Shown piece by piece: positions 1 to 7,167 of a stretch of DNA of 7,813 nucleotides. Below the pieces are notes generated by a model. The model was not told where the DNA came from. It was given only the letters and a program-made list of their open reading frames with translations, and made no database searches. Position numbers and translations under genes: made by a program. Numbering within the stretch: position 1 is the stretch's first letter; every line of letters begins with the position of its first letter. The DNA comes from Ruminococcaceae bacterium UBA7101 (GTDB lineage: Bacteria > Bacillota > Clostridia > Oscillospirales > Acutalibacteraceae), in assembly GCA_002493325.1 (NCBI GenBank), contig DKYL01000072.1, positions 16,205 to 24,017 on the forward strand. The letters are read 5' to 3'.

Positions 1-132
1 ATTAAACGGCTTATTAAATGGACCGCTGAGGGCATAGTCAAAGGCAGATGCCGAGTATTCTATGACGTGCAGACCTGCGTTAATGGTCAGAGATATGATA
101 GTATCTTGCAGAGTGTATGGCAAAGCCATAAA

Positions 133-169
133 TCAAGGTGGCACCACGGAAAGTATTTTTCGTCCTTGA
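133..169 (+). promoter_or_regulatory. T-box antiterminator
   Basis: TCAAGG (133-138) pairs with CCTTGA (164-169). The conserved 7-nt bulge TGGCACC (139-145) follows, then an upper helix ACGGAAA (146-152) with TTTTCGT (157-163) that includes one G-U pair. TGGC (139-142) would pair with the free GCCA end of uncharged tRNA. Positions 162-169 are shared with the left arm of the terminator, so the two folds exclude each other. Confidence 0.88.
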
Positions 170-203
170 CAGTATAATAATACTGTCAAGGACTTTTTTA
201 TTT
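162..203 (+). terminator. Regulated intrinsic terminator of the T-box leader
   Basis: A perfect 14-bp stem is formed by GTCCTTGACAGTAT (162-175) and its complement (180-193), with an AATA loop and a run of six T (194-199). Its left arm overlaps the antiterminator, so it would form when charged tRNA-Trp is abundant and stop transcription before trpB. Confidence 0.93.
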
Positions 204-231
204 GTCAAAAGCTTTTATGGGAGGAAATGAA

Positions 232-261
232 ATGCTGTTAACAAAACGATGGCGCAGTTAA
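232..261 (+). CDS. Possible 9-residue leader peptide (MLLTKRWRS)
   Basis: A short ORF starts at ATG 232 and ends with TAA 259-261, between the T-box terminator and trpB. It is preceded by GGGAGG (219-224) at a spacing of 7 nt, as good as the trpB ribosome site. It holds one Trp codon (TGG 250-252) flanked by Arg codons. It could be a translated uORF that adjusts trpB translation, a remnant of an older attenuator, or chance. No competing RNA hairpin with trpB is evident, and a single Trp codon is weak for ribosome-stalling attenuation. An overlapping start at 227 would give only a 4-residue peptide. Treat this as a candidate, not an established gene. Confidence 0.3.
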   Translation: MLLTKRWRS

Positions 262-318
262 GCAGACATATTTATTATAAAAAACAAACTAAATTAAAAA
301 TATTAAAATTAACTTTTT

Positions 319-323
319 GGAGG
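319..323 (+). promoter_or_regulatory. trpB ribosome binding site
   Basis: GGAGG lies 8 nt before ATG 332 and decides the start: the longer reading frame from TTG 317 would begin inside this site. Confidence 0.85.
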
Positions 324-331
324 AAATAAAA

Positions 332-1549
332 ATGAATTACAACAACATTGACTTTGATACCTATCTTAAAAACTATCCTGACAAGGCAGGCTTTTTCGGA
401 AAATACGGCGGTTCCTTTATTCCGCCTGAGCTTCAGAATGCTATGAATGAAATTACAGATGCTTATTATTCAATAAGTAAATCACGTAAATTTATTGCTG
501 AGCTTCGCCGTATTCGCAAGGAATTTCAGGGAAGACCGACACCTATATCACACCTTGAAAGACTGTCATCTCAGTTTGGCAATGTTCAGCTTTATGTAAA
601 GCGTGAGGACCTGAACCATACAGGCGCACATAAGCTTAACCACTGTATGGGTGAAGCACTGCTTGCCAAATATATGGGCAAGAAAAAGGTTATTGCCGAA
701 ACAGGTGCAGGTCAGCACGGTGTAGCACTGGCTACTGCTGCCGCTTATTTCGGTCTTGAGTGTGATATCTATATGGGTGCTGTTGATATAAAGAAGCAGG
801 CTCCGAATGTTGCAAGAATGAAAATCCTCGGTGCAAATGTTATTGAGGTTACACACGGTCTGCAGACTCTCAAGGAAGCAGTGGACGCCGCATTTGAGGC
901 ATACTGCAATGAATATAAGGATGCAATTTATTGTATCGGCTCAGTTGTAGGACCGCATCCGTTCCCGATGATGGTACGTGATTTCCAGAGTGTTGTAGGC
1001 ATTGAAGCAAGAGAGCAGTTTATTGAAATGACAGGTGAATTGCCTGATGCTGTTGTTGCCTGTGTAGGCGGCGGTTCAAATGCTATGGGAATTTTCTCAG
1101 GCTTCCTGAATGACCCTGTCGACATTTACGGCATTGAACCTCTTGGCAGAGGTGAAAAGCTTGGCGACCACGCAGCAAGTCTCACATATGGCAGTGAGGG
1201 AATTATGCACGGATTTAACAGTATTATGCTTAAGGATGAAAATGGTGAGCCTGCTCCTGTTTATTCCGTAGCAAGCGGTCTTGACTATCCGTCATCAGGT
1301 CCTGAGCACGCATTCCTGCATGACCTTGGCAGAGTTAAATACGATACAGTTAATGATGATGATACAATTGACGCTTTCTACACCCTTTCAAGACTTGAAG
1401 GCATCATCCCTGCAATAGAAAGCTCACATGCTGTTGCATACGGCATTAAGCTTGCTCAGCAGATGGAAAAGGGCTCTGTTCTTATCAATCTCTCAGGCAG
1501 AGGCGATAAGGATATGGATTATATTATTGAAAAATACGGTATCAGATAA
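332..1549 (+). CDS. trpB: Tryptophan synthase beta chain TrpB
   Basis: This PLP enzyme condenses indole with L-serine to give L-tryptophan in the cytoplasm, normally as an alpha2-beta2 complex with TrpA. The 405-residue length fits the TrpB1 family. Seen: REDLNHTGAHK with the Schiff-base lysine at K101, AETGAGQHG with the catalytic glutamate E123, the phosphate-binding GGGSN loop at 246-250, GPHPFPMMVRDFQ at 208-219 and LSGRGDKD at 387-394 near the PLP ring nitrogen. The start is ATG 332, since GGAGG (319-323) sits 8 nt upstream; an in-frame TTG at 317 would overlap that site. Residues after K101 (LNHCMGEALLAKYMGKKK) differ from the common INNTIGQALLA form, and the usual HG-x-x-x-YLLQD reads HGFNSIMLKD, suggesting a divergent subgroup. 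No trpA or other trp gene is adjacent, and a terminator follows directly. The gene is regulated by the upstream T-box. Confidence 0.97.
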   Translation: MNYNNIDFDTYLKNYPDKAGFFGKYGGSFIPPELQNAMNEITDAYYSISKSRKFIAELRRIRKEFQGRPTPISHLERLSSQFGNVQLYVKREDLNHTGAHKLNHCMGEALLAKYMGKKKVIAETGAGQHGVALATAAAYFGLECDIYMGAVDIKKQAPNVARMKILGANVIEVTHGLQTLKEAVDAAFEAYCNEYKDAIYCIGSVVGPHPFPMMVRDFQSVVGIEAREQFIEMTGELPDAVVACVGGGSNAMGIFSGFLNDPVDIYGIEPLGRGEKLGDHAASLTYGSEGIMHGFNSIMLKDENGEPAPVYSVASGLDYPSSGPEHAFLHDLGRVKYDTVNDDDTIDAFYTLSRLEGIIPAIESSHAVAYGIKLAQQMEKGSVLINLSGRGDKDMDYIIEKYGIR

Positions 1550-1570
1550 GTTAAAATCTGTTAAAAGCAC

Positions 1571-1600
1571 AAAAAGGCACTCGTTCAGAGTGCCTTTTTT
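1571..1600 (+). terminator. Intrinsic terminator after trpB
   Basis: GGCACTC (1576-1582), loop GTTCA and GAGTGCC (1588-1594) are followed by six T; the preceding run of A (1571-1575) can extend the stem against the T tract. It begins about 20 nt after the trpB stop and separates trpB from the GH43 gene. Confidence 0.92.
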
Positions 1601-1695
1601 GATGTAATAATTCAAAAATAGGATGACAAATCCTTTGAAATGGTTTATTATTAGGATAGTCTATAAAATAAAAAAACTGAAATAAGGGTGATGAT

Positions 1696-3333
1696 ATGAA
1701 AAAATTAATATGTCTGTTTTTATCCTCTGTGATTATTTTCACTTGCTTCGCAGGATGCAAAGCAAAAAGAGTAGACGCTGTAATAAAGAATCTCGAGGGA
1801 AATGCTCTTGAATTTAATGACAGCAATGGTGTATCTGTTCACGACCCGTCACTTTTTAAAGCAAAGAATGGCAAGTATTATGTTACAGGCTCACACATTG
1901 CAATGGCTGAAAGTGATGATTTGATGAACTGGGAAACCGTTTCATCAGGTGTTTTTGACAGCAACCGCATACTGACCGCTGACGGAAAAACGCTGAGAGA
2001 AAGCTATGCAAAGGCATTTGCCTGGTGTGATGCCGCACAGACCCAGTGGGGACGCACCGACGAGGAATGGGAAACCAATGTCTGGGCAAGTGACATTATT
2101 TATAATGAGGCTATGGGCAAATACTGCTATTATGCCAGCTCATCCGTATGGGGCACAACTGCCTCTGTAATCTGGTTTGCAACAGCAGACAGCCCTGAGG
2201 GAACCTTTGAATTCAGTGACTGCCTTGTTTACAGCGGATTTAACAAGCTGAGAAAGCTCGGACAGATTAAATACCCTACACATTACAGCTTTACAAACAT
2301 TGGTGAGCTGATTGAAAAAGGTGTTTTCACCGAAGACGAGGTTGAAGCACAGCGTTGGTTTGATGAAGAGGGCAGCTATGACTGCACCTATGGTGCTGCC
2401 CCAAACTGCATTGACCCTGCGCCCTTCTATGACAAGGACGGCAAGCTCTGGCTGAGCTACGGCTCATTCAGCGGCGGCATATACGTTATTCCTCTTGTTG
2501 AAGAAACAGGAATGCCCGATTATGACGCAATGCGAAACAGCGAGGGCTATGACATTTATTTCGGCAAACAGATTTCCTGCACAAATGAGGAAACGGAAAA
2601 TACAGGCGAGGGACCCTTCATTACATATGACACTGAAAGCGGCTACTACTATTTCTTCCTGACCTACGGTGGTCTGGGTGCTCTTGACGGATATAATATC
2701 CGTGAATACAGAAGCAAGAATCCCGACGGACCTTATGTTGATGCGGCAGGCAATGATGCTGCTGAAATGAAAAGCACAGGCACAAATATTATCGGCAACT
2801 ATCAGTTCGGCTTTAATGAAAAGGCTTATCTTTCAGGCGGTCACAGCTCCTGCTTGATTGACGATGACGGAAAAATTTATCAGGCATACCACACACGCTA
2901 CAATGACGGTGAGGGTGCTTTTCACAATGTACAGATTCATCAGATGCTCAGAAATGCAGAGGGCTGGCTTACCATGCTGCCCCTTGCATATAACGGCGAA
3001 ACCGCAAGGGCTGTGAGCCTTAATGATATTGCAGGCAACTATGAGCTGATATTGTTTAAAAACGAAACTCGAAAAACCGATGACTGGTCAAAAATAAAGG
3101 ATATTATCAACACACCTGTTCAGGCAGAAATAAGCAGTGACGGCAAGCTGACTGTTGACGGCAAGGACTGTGCATTTAAACTTGATAACGATTCATACAC
3201 CTTCACCGCTGCCATTGACGGTATAACCTATAAAGGCGTATTCTGTGAGGGAAAGACAGATAACGGAGAAAAGAAAATGACCCTGTCTGCACTGGCTGAC
3301 AATAATCAATGCATTTGGGCAGTAGAAAAATAA
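1696..3333 (+). CDS. Secreted lipoprotein glycoside hydrolase, family GH43 (arabinanase-like)
   Basis: A predicted surface lipoprotein that cleaves plant polysaccharide side chains, most likely alpha-1,5-arabinan. Residues 1-20 form a signal peptide (KK, hydrophobic core) ending in the lipobox FAGC with lipidated C21; F at -3 is unusual. The five-bladed propeller shows the three GH43 acids: D50 in VHDPS (base), D240 in CIDPAPF (pKa modulator) and E305 in GEGPF (acid). H383 in GGHSS matches the metal-binding histidine of arabinanases. Residues from about 444 (DIAGNYEL) to 545 form a C-terminal beta domain like that of two-domain endo-arabinanases. The 545 residues exceed a single-domain GH43 because of this domain and loop insertions around 85-125 and 185-230. 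The start is supported by AAGGGTGA (1684-1691) upstream of ATG. It is monocistronic between two terminators. The GH43 assignment is firm; the substrate is inference, and xylan or arabinoxylan side chains remain possible. Confidence 0.9.
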   Translation: MKKLICLFLSSVIIFTCFAGCKAKRVDAVIKNLEGNALEFNDSNGVSVHDPSLFKAKNGKYYVTGSHIAMAESDDLMNWETVSSGVFDSNRILTADGKTLRESYAKAFAWCDAAQTQWGRTDEEWETNVWASDIIYNEAMGKYCYYASSSVWGTTASVIWFATADSPEGTFEFSDCLVYSGFNKLRKLGQIKYPTHYSFTNIGELIEKGVFTEDEVEAQRWFDEEGSYDCTYGAAPNCIDPAPFYDKDGKLWLSYGSFSGGIYVIPLVEETGMPDYDAMRNSEGYDIYFGKQISCTNEETENTGEGPFITYDTESGYYYFFLTYGGLGALDGYNIREYRSKNPDGPYVDAAGNDAAEMKSTGTNIIGNYQFGFNEKAYLSGGHSSCLIDDDGKIYQAYHTRYNDGEGAFHNVQIHQMLRNAEGWLTMLPLAYNGETARAVSLNDIAGNYELILFKNETRKTDDWSKIKDIINTPVQAEISSDGKLTVDGKDCAFKLDNDSYTFTAAIDGITYKGVFCEGKTDNGEKKMTLSALADNNQCIWAVEK

Positions 3334-3345
3334 ATTTGATATAGT

Positions 3346-3387
3346 AAACCCCCCTGATACGGATTGATTCCATATCAGGGGGTTTTT
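3346..3387 (+). terminator. Intrinsic terminator after the GH43 gene
   Basis: CCCCCTGATA (3350-3359) pairs with TATCAGGGGG (3373-3382); an inner GGA/TCC can extend the stem after one mismatch, and five T follow (3383-3387). The flanking AAA/TTT lengthens the helix. The T tract favours the + strand. Confidence 0.93.
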
Positions 3388-3409
3388 ACTGCATAGGCAA
3401 TGAATAGGA

Positions 3410-3435
3410 ATGACGGCAGATTACTCTGCCGTCAT
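3410..3435 (-). terminator. Hairpin downstream of the sigma/sensor operon, likely terminator
   Basis: A perfect 11-bp inverted repeat, ATGACGGCAGA and its complement with a 4-nt loop, lies 26 nt past the stop codon of the minus-strand protein. On that strand only a weak T-rich tail (TTCCTATTCATT) follows, so termination may be inefficient. It could also block read-through from the + strand. Confidence 0.6.
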
Positions 3436-3461
3436 CCCTCCGGAGATTTATTTGATGTCAG

Positions 3462-6400
3462 TTAGCTAACATAAAATTTTTCGCTCCAATCGCTGTACAC
3501 CTTTGTTTCAACACCATTTATTACTTCGATTTTGTATGATCTCATAATAAGATATGTGTTACTTGTAACATTCATATAAATCGTCTGGGATGTTACATTT
3601 TTACCAAAGTGCAAATCCTTAAGCACAATATTACCTGAGATTGCCTGAATCTGGTAGCCGTCTGCACCGTCAACTGCTGTCCAGGTTGCCTGCACACCGC
3701 GTGAAACCTTTTTAGCCGATGTTATGCCTACTGCAGTCCTTTCTTTGATATTAAAGGTCAGATTAAATGTACCCTCATAGTAGTTCTTGAATGTTACCTT
3801 AACTGTATAGGTACCGACCTCAGTTCTTCCTGCAGGCATTTCAACATCATAATACTTTGCGTCTATTGTGTCCCCATTTGCCGTCTTAACAATAACAGTC
3901 GGAGTGAACTGTCTGTTATTGTAAATATATTCTGTTTCACTGAGTTCAACACTTGCAATACCGGGATAATAGCTGCCCTGAAGTGTAGCGTTACACTTTT
4001 TGCAGAACTCACCAATATAACCGTCCTTATTCAGTCCGCCCTTTTGAATGCGAATTTCGGACTGGTGACCTGTTTTTTCAATTATTTCACCGCTATATTC
4101 AATTGTATTGCATACATCACAATAAATGTCACCTGTGTAACCATCCTCTGTACAGGTCGGCTCCTTCGCATTAATTAGAACAGGGTTAGCGTGGGGAAGC
4201 TTATTAATCAGTTTTCCGGGTTTAACAATGGTACCGCATTCAATGCAAACCTCATCACCAGTGTTGCCGAAGCTACCGCAGGTTGGCTCACAGGCATTTC
4301 TGATTTCAGTCTTACCGTGCGGAAGCTTTGCAATAGACTTACCCTTTGTTATAACAGTACCGCAGTCAATGCAGGTTTCGTCACCTGTATAACCTTCTTC
4401 ACCGCAGGTTGCTGCTTTTACACCTACAAGCTGTGTATCGGCGTGCGGTAGCTTGGCAATTGATTTGCCTGTGGATCTGCGGCTTCCGCAGTATACACAA
4501 TAAGTATCACCTGTGTAACCCTCTTCACTGCAGGTTGCTGCCTTTACATTTCTAAGCTCTGTCTTAGCGTGGTTAAGCCTTGCAATCTTTTCGCCGTGCT
4601 CAAGAACAGCACCGCAATCGTTACAAACTGTGTCACCTGTGTAACCGTCTGCTGTACAGGTTGGGTCAAGATTGTTTTCAATATGCGTACCTTCTATGTG
4701 CTCACAGCCTGTAACAAAATACTGAAATTCCTTTTCAAAGGAAACTGTACCAAGAGCAATATAATCAAGCTCCTCAATACTCATCCAGAATTTACCTGTG
4801 TGCCAGCCCGGGGTGGATGTATCAATACCAAAGAAGAAGTTTTCTGCACCCTCTGCATCAATCATTCCCTGTAACGGAAGCTCGTTTACAAAGGTAGTTG
4901 CCTTTACTTTAAGCTCATCATAATTGAAGGCTTCGTTTAGCTCATAGTAGTCCTTAATGTTGGAAATGGTGATAGTGGTTTTCAACAGACCTGACAATTC
5001 CCAATGTGCATAAATATCCATACTCTCAGTAATAACGGTATCATCAGATAACTGATTACCGTAACGAGCATCGTCATACCAGCCAACAAATGCAGTGTAA
5101 CTGCTCTCTGTGCCTGTTGTGGCTGCAGGTATCGGCAAGGAGCCGAGGGTATCACCATAATTATATGTAAGGTCATAAACGGATTCAACTGACCTGTTTG
5201 TATGAACGGTTACAACAATTTCACCCTCACTAAACTCTTCCCAGTGCGCATAGAGTGTACCTTCATAAGGGAATGCAACCGTGCTGTCAACAGTAATTTC
5301 TTCTCCTCCCTCAGGCTCTGTGAACCAACCGAGGAATTTGTATCCGTCGAGATAAGCAGTCGGAAGATTTCCATAGCTTTCACCGTAATAATAGTTTTTA
5401 GGTGTTTTATTGGCTGTGCCGCCGTTGCCGTTGAATTTAATCTGGATTGCGACTTTTACCCATTTAGCGGTAACTGTTCTTTCGTTTGTTCCACCAAAAT
5501 CCGGAACTGAGCTTGATGAATTGATTTTGGTATCATTATAATACCAGCCGTTAAACTGATAACCCGGCTTTGTAGGAACAGGTAATTCACCGTAATTCTG
5601 ACCATAGTAAACCGGCATACTCTCAATATCACATTCACCGCCGTTGGGGTCAAACATCAATGTATATTCATCCTGTGCCCAAAGTGCATACAATCTCTGA
5701 AGGTTTCTGTCTTCAAAAATGGTTTCGGCAGTGTATTCGTTTGCAGGAAGACTGCTCTTATCAAACCAGCCGATGAATGTGCAGCCTGCTCTTGCAGGTA
5801 CAGGCAGTTCACCCACAGGCTCACCATATTTGAAGGTCATGGATTCAATATCGCTGCTTCCTCCGTTGGCATCCATAGTAACAGTATACTCTTCTTTATC
5901 CTCAACCCAGTTTGCCTTAAAGGTCATACTTTCAGTAATAACCAGATTCGGAGTTAAAGTTATCGTTTTATAAAGAGGAAGTGAATTTGTTTTAACTCTG
6001 CAGGTCCAGCCTGTGAAAATGTAACCCTCTCTTACAGGAACAGGGATATTCTTAATATTACCGTTGCCGTCCGTATAGAGCGTTGCTACATCACATTCTC
6101 CGCCGTTCGGGTCAAAATGAACGGCAATTGCTTCAACCCAGTGTGCAGTAAATACGGCATCCTTTTCAAGAGAATAGATATGCTCAGGCGTAATCGGAAC
6201 TTCCTCTTTAATATTTATAGTACCACCAAGCTGTGATTTATATTTATAAGCTATATCAATATTGAACCAGCCTGCAAATACATAACCGGGCTTTGTGGGA
6301 ACAGGGAGTGCTCCGACAGGCTTTCTGAACTCAACCCTCTTTGTTTCAATATCACAGGTACCGCCGTCAGTATCAAAGGTTACTGTAAACTGCTTTGTGC

Positions 6401-7154
6401 TTGGTTTGATTGGCTTTGTTGTCGGTTTGGTTGTGGTTTCATCATCATCCCAGCCGCCGTTGATATCCTCAATACCGCCTTTAGTCGTGGTTTCGTCATC
6501 ATCCCAACCACCGTTAATATCCTCAATGCCTGTTTTCTTGGTTGTGGTTTCATCGTCCCAGCCGCCGTTAACATCTTCTATACCCACAGGCTTTTTCGTT
6601 GTCTTTTCAACTTTACTTTCTTCGGTTGTGCTCGGTTTTGCAGTGGTTTCTTCCTCATCCCAGCCACCGTCAATATCTTCTATTCCGCGTTTCAGCGTGA
6701 CTTCTTCATAAGGAACATCATCCGTTTCAGCCGTAGCCACTATTCCCCAGTCATTTAATTTCTGGTTAATTGTTTCAACTACTTCCTTGGCAATGTTGTG
6801 ACCCGATATTTTATATACTGCAGCATTACAGCTTATTGCAGAAAGAAGAATTATGCAGGCAACAATTGATGCTCTCATTCCTCTGCTCAGTGATTTAAAG
6901 TTTCTGTTTGAGCAGGCATTTATAATCTTTTTGCCTGTTGTCAGAGGAATGAATACAGGAAAGCCCTTATCGCTCTGCTGCTCAAGCTCGATTAACATAT
7001 CCGTACATTCTTCAATCAAATCGCAGTCCATTTTGTCGATATCTTTTTTTAGCTCATCATCAATCAGCTCATTAAGCATTGCTTTGAATTCTTTGTTGAA
7101 TTGCTTTTCATCCAAAAGCGAGTTTAAAACATTTTTATCTACTAAAATATTCAT
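3462..7154 (-). CDS. Giant single-pass membrane protein with InlB and Cys/His repeats, putative anti-sigma/sensor
   Basis: This 1230-residue protein begins 13 nt after the ECF sigma gene, with AAAGGAG (7161-7167) before ATG. Residues 1-94 are charged, probably helical and cytoplasmic, ending in a basic stretch; 95-114 form the only membrane segment. There is no cleavable signal at the N-terminus and no LPxTG end, so topology should be N-in, C-out. Outside: a linker with four GIED-x-x-GGWD motifs (157-243); six InlB B-type repeats (about 256-719; the sixth lacks the NGG turn); an Ig-like domain (722-815, with DTSTPG); Cys/His repeats of 42 residues (817-1056); an Ig-like domain (1066-1136) and an Fn3-like domain (1141-1230). 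By position and topology it may hold the sigma factor inactive until the ectodomain meets a cell-wall, glycan or host ligand. No HxxxCxxC zinc anti-sigma motif or recognisable RsgI domain is visible in the N-terminal part, so the anti-sigma role is inference. The alternative is an adhesin merely co-transcribed with its regulator. Confidence 0.85.
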   Translation of the reverse strand: MNILVDKNVLNSLLDEKQFNKEFKAMLNELIDDELKKDIDKMDCDLIEECTDMLIELEQQSDKGFPVFIPLTTGKKIINACSNRNFKSLSRGMRASIVACIILLSAISCNAAVYKISGHNIAKEVVETINQKLNDWGIVATAETDDVPYEEVTLKRGIEDIDGGWDEEETTAKPSTTEESKVEKTTKKPVGIEDVNGGWDDETTTKKTGIEDINGGWDDDETTTKGGIEDINGGWDDDETTTKPTTKPIKPSTKQFTVTFDTDGGTCDIETKRVEFRKPVGALPVPTKPGYVFAGWFNIDIAYKYKSQLGGTINIKEEVPITPEHIYSLEKDAVFTAHWVEAIAVHFDPNGGECDVATLYTDGNGNIKNIPVPVREGYIFTGWTCRVKTNSLPLYKTITLTPNLVITESMTFKANWVEDKEEYTVTMDANGGSSDIESMTFKYGEPVGELPVPARAGCTFIGWFDKSSLPANEYTAETIFEDRNLQRLYALWAQDEYTLMFDPNGGECDIESMPVYYGQNYGELPVPTKPGYQFNGWYYNDTKINSSSSVPDFGGTNERTVTAKWVKVAIQIKFNGNGGTANKTPKNYYYGESYGNLPTAYLDGYKFLGWFTEPEGGEEITVDSTVAFPYEGTLYAHWEEFSEGEIVVTVHTNRSVESVYDLTYNYGDTLGSLPIPAATTGTESSYTAFVGWYDDARYGNQLSDDTVITESMDIYAHWELSGLLKTTITISNIKDYYELNEAFNYDELKVKATTFVNELPLQGMIDAEGAENFFFGIDTSTPGWHTGKFWMSIEELDYIALGTVSFEKEFQYFVTGCEHIEGTHIENNLDPTCTADGYTGDTVCNDCGAVLEHGEKIARLNHAKTELRNVKAATCSEEGYTGDTYCVYCGSRRSTGKSIAKLPHADTQLVGVKAATCGEEGYTGDETCIDCGTVITKGKSIAKLPHGKTEIRNACEPTCGSFGNTGDEVCIECGTIVKPGKLINKLPHANPVLINAKEPTCTEDGYTGDIYCDVCNTIEYSGEIIEKTGHQSEIRIQKGGLNKDGYIGEFCKKCNATLQGSYYPGIASVELSETEYIYNNRQFTPTVIVKTANGDTIDAKYYDVEMPAGRTEVGTYTVKVTFKNYYEGTFNLTFNIKERTAVGITSAKKVSRGVQATWTAVDGADGYQIQAISGNIVLKDLHFGKNVTSQTIYMNVTSNTYLIMRSYKIEVINGVETKVYSDWSEKFYVS
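3465..3959 (-). other. C-terminal Ig-like and Fn3-like domains of the membrane protein
   Basis: Residues 1066-1136 show the pattern of a bacterial beta-sandwich (SETEYIYNN, then VGTYTVKVTF and an aromatic-rich end). Residues 1141-1230 carry ATWTAVDGADGYQIQ, the typical B-C strand signature of fibronectin type III folds, and run to the natural C-terminus. They are probably structural or ligand-binding tips of the ectodomain. Confidence 0.6.
3987..4706 (-). repeat. Tandem 42-residue (126-bp) Cys/His repeats
   Basis: Residues 817-1056 repeat the pattern H-x12-C-x3-GYTGD-x2-C-x2-C. Histidines fall at 862, 904, 946, 988 and 1030, and first CxxC cysteines at 844, 886, 928, 970 and 1012: an exact 42-residue period. 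Single cysteines occur at 833, 875, 917, 959 and 1001. The last unit is degenerate (CKKC at 1051-1054, no first Cys, 3 residues shorter). Similar TC-x3-GYTGD-x2-C-x2-C modules are common in surface proteins of gut Firmicutes. Three Cys and one His per unit would suit zinc binding. Confidence 0.9.
4710..4991 (-). other. Ig-like domain between InlB and Cys/His repeats
   Basis: Residues 722-815 carry the layout of a bacterial Ig-like domain (Big_3-like): ISNIKDYYELNEAFNYDELKV at the start and IDTSTPGWHTGKF before the last strands. It probably serves as a spacer. Confidence 0.5.
4998..6389 (-). repeat. Six InlB B-type (Listeria-Bacteroides) repeats
   Basis: Residues about 256-339, 343-417, 423-493, 496-566, 570-638 and 645-719 each begin with a strand plus (D/N)xNGG turn, continue with a Y/F-G-x-x-x-G-x-LP-x-P segment and a GY-x-F-x-GW motif, and end in A-x-W. 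This is the InlB B-repeat (Flg_new/List_Bact_rpt) fold. Repeats 1, 2 and 4 share GG-x-CD with a single cysteine; the sixth has HTNRS in place of the NGG turn and is degenerate. Confidence 0.88.
6426..6686 (-). repeat. Acidic GIED-x-x-GGWD linker repeats
   Basis: Four copies of GIED[IV][DN]GGWD start at residues 157, 191, 209 and 227, separated by Thr/Lys-rich stretches such as DDDETTTK. The last three are spaced 18 residues (54 bp) apart and are nearly identical in DNA, so they look recently duplicated. They sit between the membrane segment and the InlB repeats. Confidence 0.88.
6813..6872 (-). other. Single transmembrane segment of the membrane protein
   Basis: Residues 95-114 (ASIVACIILLSAISCNAAVY) are uncharged and hydrophobic, preceded by basic residues (NRNFKSLSRGMR). 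By the positive-inside rule the first 94 residues face the cytoplasm. Confidence 0.85.
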
Positions 7155-7167
7155 AGCTGTCTCCTTT

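Larger units (their letters stand above)
1..203 (+). promoter_or_regulatory. Tryptophan-type T-box riboswitch leader (5' part outside window)
   Basis: This is a transcriptional T-box leader controlling trpB: uncharged tRNA binds the nascent RNA and stabilises an antiterminator. The T-box core AAGGTGGCACCACGG is at 135-149. A likely specifier codon UGG (Trp) is at 19-21, followed by the usual purine (A22), and lies about 115 nt before the T-box, as in leaders that contain stem II. An F-box-like GCGTTA is at 77-82, with CTGC 75-78 able to pair with GCAG 108-111 (stem IIA/B region). A stem III hairpin TATGGC/AAA/GCCATA spans 116-130. Most of stem I and the promoter lie left of the window. The T-box and terminator are seen directly. 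The specifier assignment is inference, supported by the trpB gene downstream and by bulge base C142, which would pair with a G discriminator base as found in bacterial tRNA-Trp. Confidence 0.92.

Noticed and set aside
1635..1667. Possible GH43 promoter TTGAAA / TATAAA
   Set aside because: The spacer is 21 nt, too long for sigma-A. The GH43 promoter must lie between 1601 and 1685, but I cannot assign it.
1651..1669. Similarity of the GH43 upstream region to the presumed sigma autopromoter
   Set aside because: Only GG and CTATA are shared; too short to claim co-regulation.
3987..4706. 126-bp period considered as a CRISPR-like or mobile repeat
   Set aside because: The period is in frame, codes a conserved protein motif and has diverged at DNA level, so it is a protein repeat.
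4191..4874. Two + strand frames with regularly spaced cysteines
   Set aside because: Antisense of the 126-bp Cys/His repeat array; the periodicity comes from the minus-strand gene.
6295..6711. 138-residue + strand frame rich in Val/Ser/Pro
   Set aside because: It is the antisense shadow of the GIED-x-x-GGWD linker repeats of the membrane protein; no ribosome site and no independent domain.
6389..7154. N-terminal part considered as an RsgI-type anti-sigma domain or zinc anti-sigma domain
   Set aside because: No RsgI-like strand pattern and no HxxxCxxC motif; any anti-sigma role would need a different fold.
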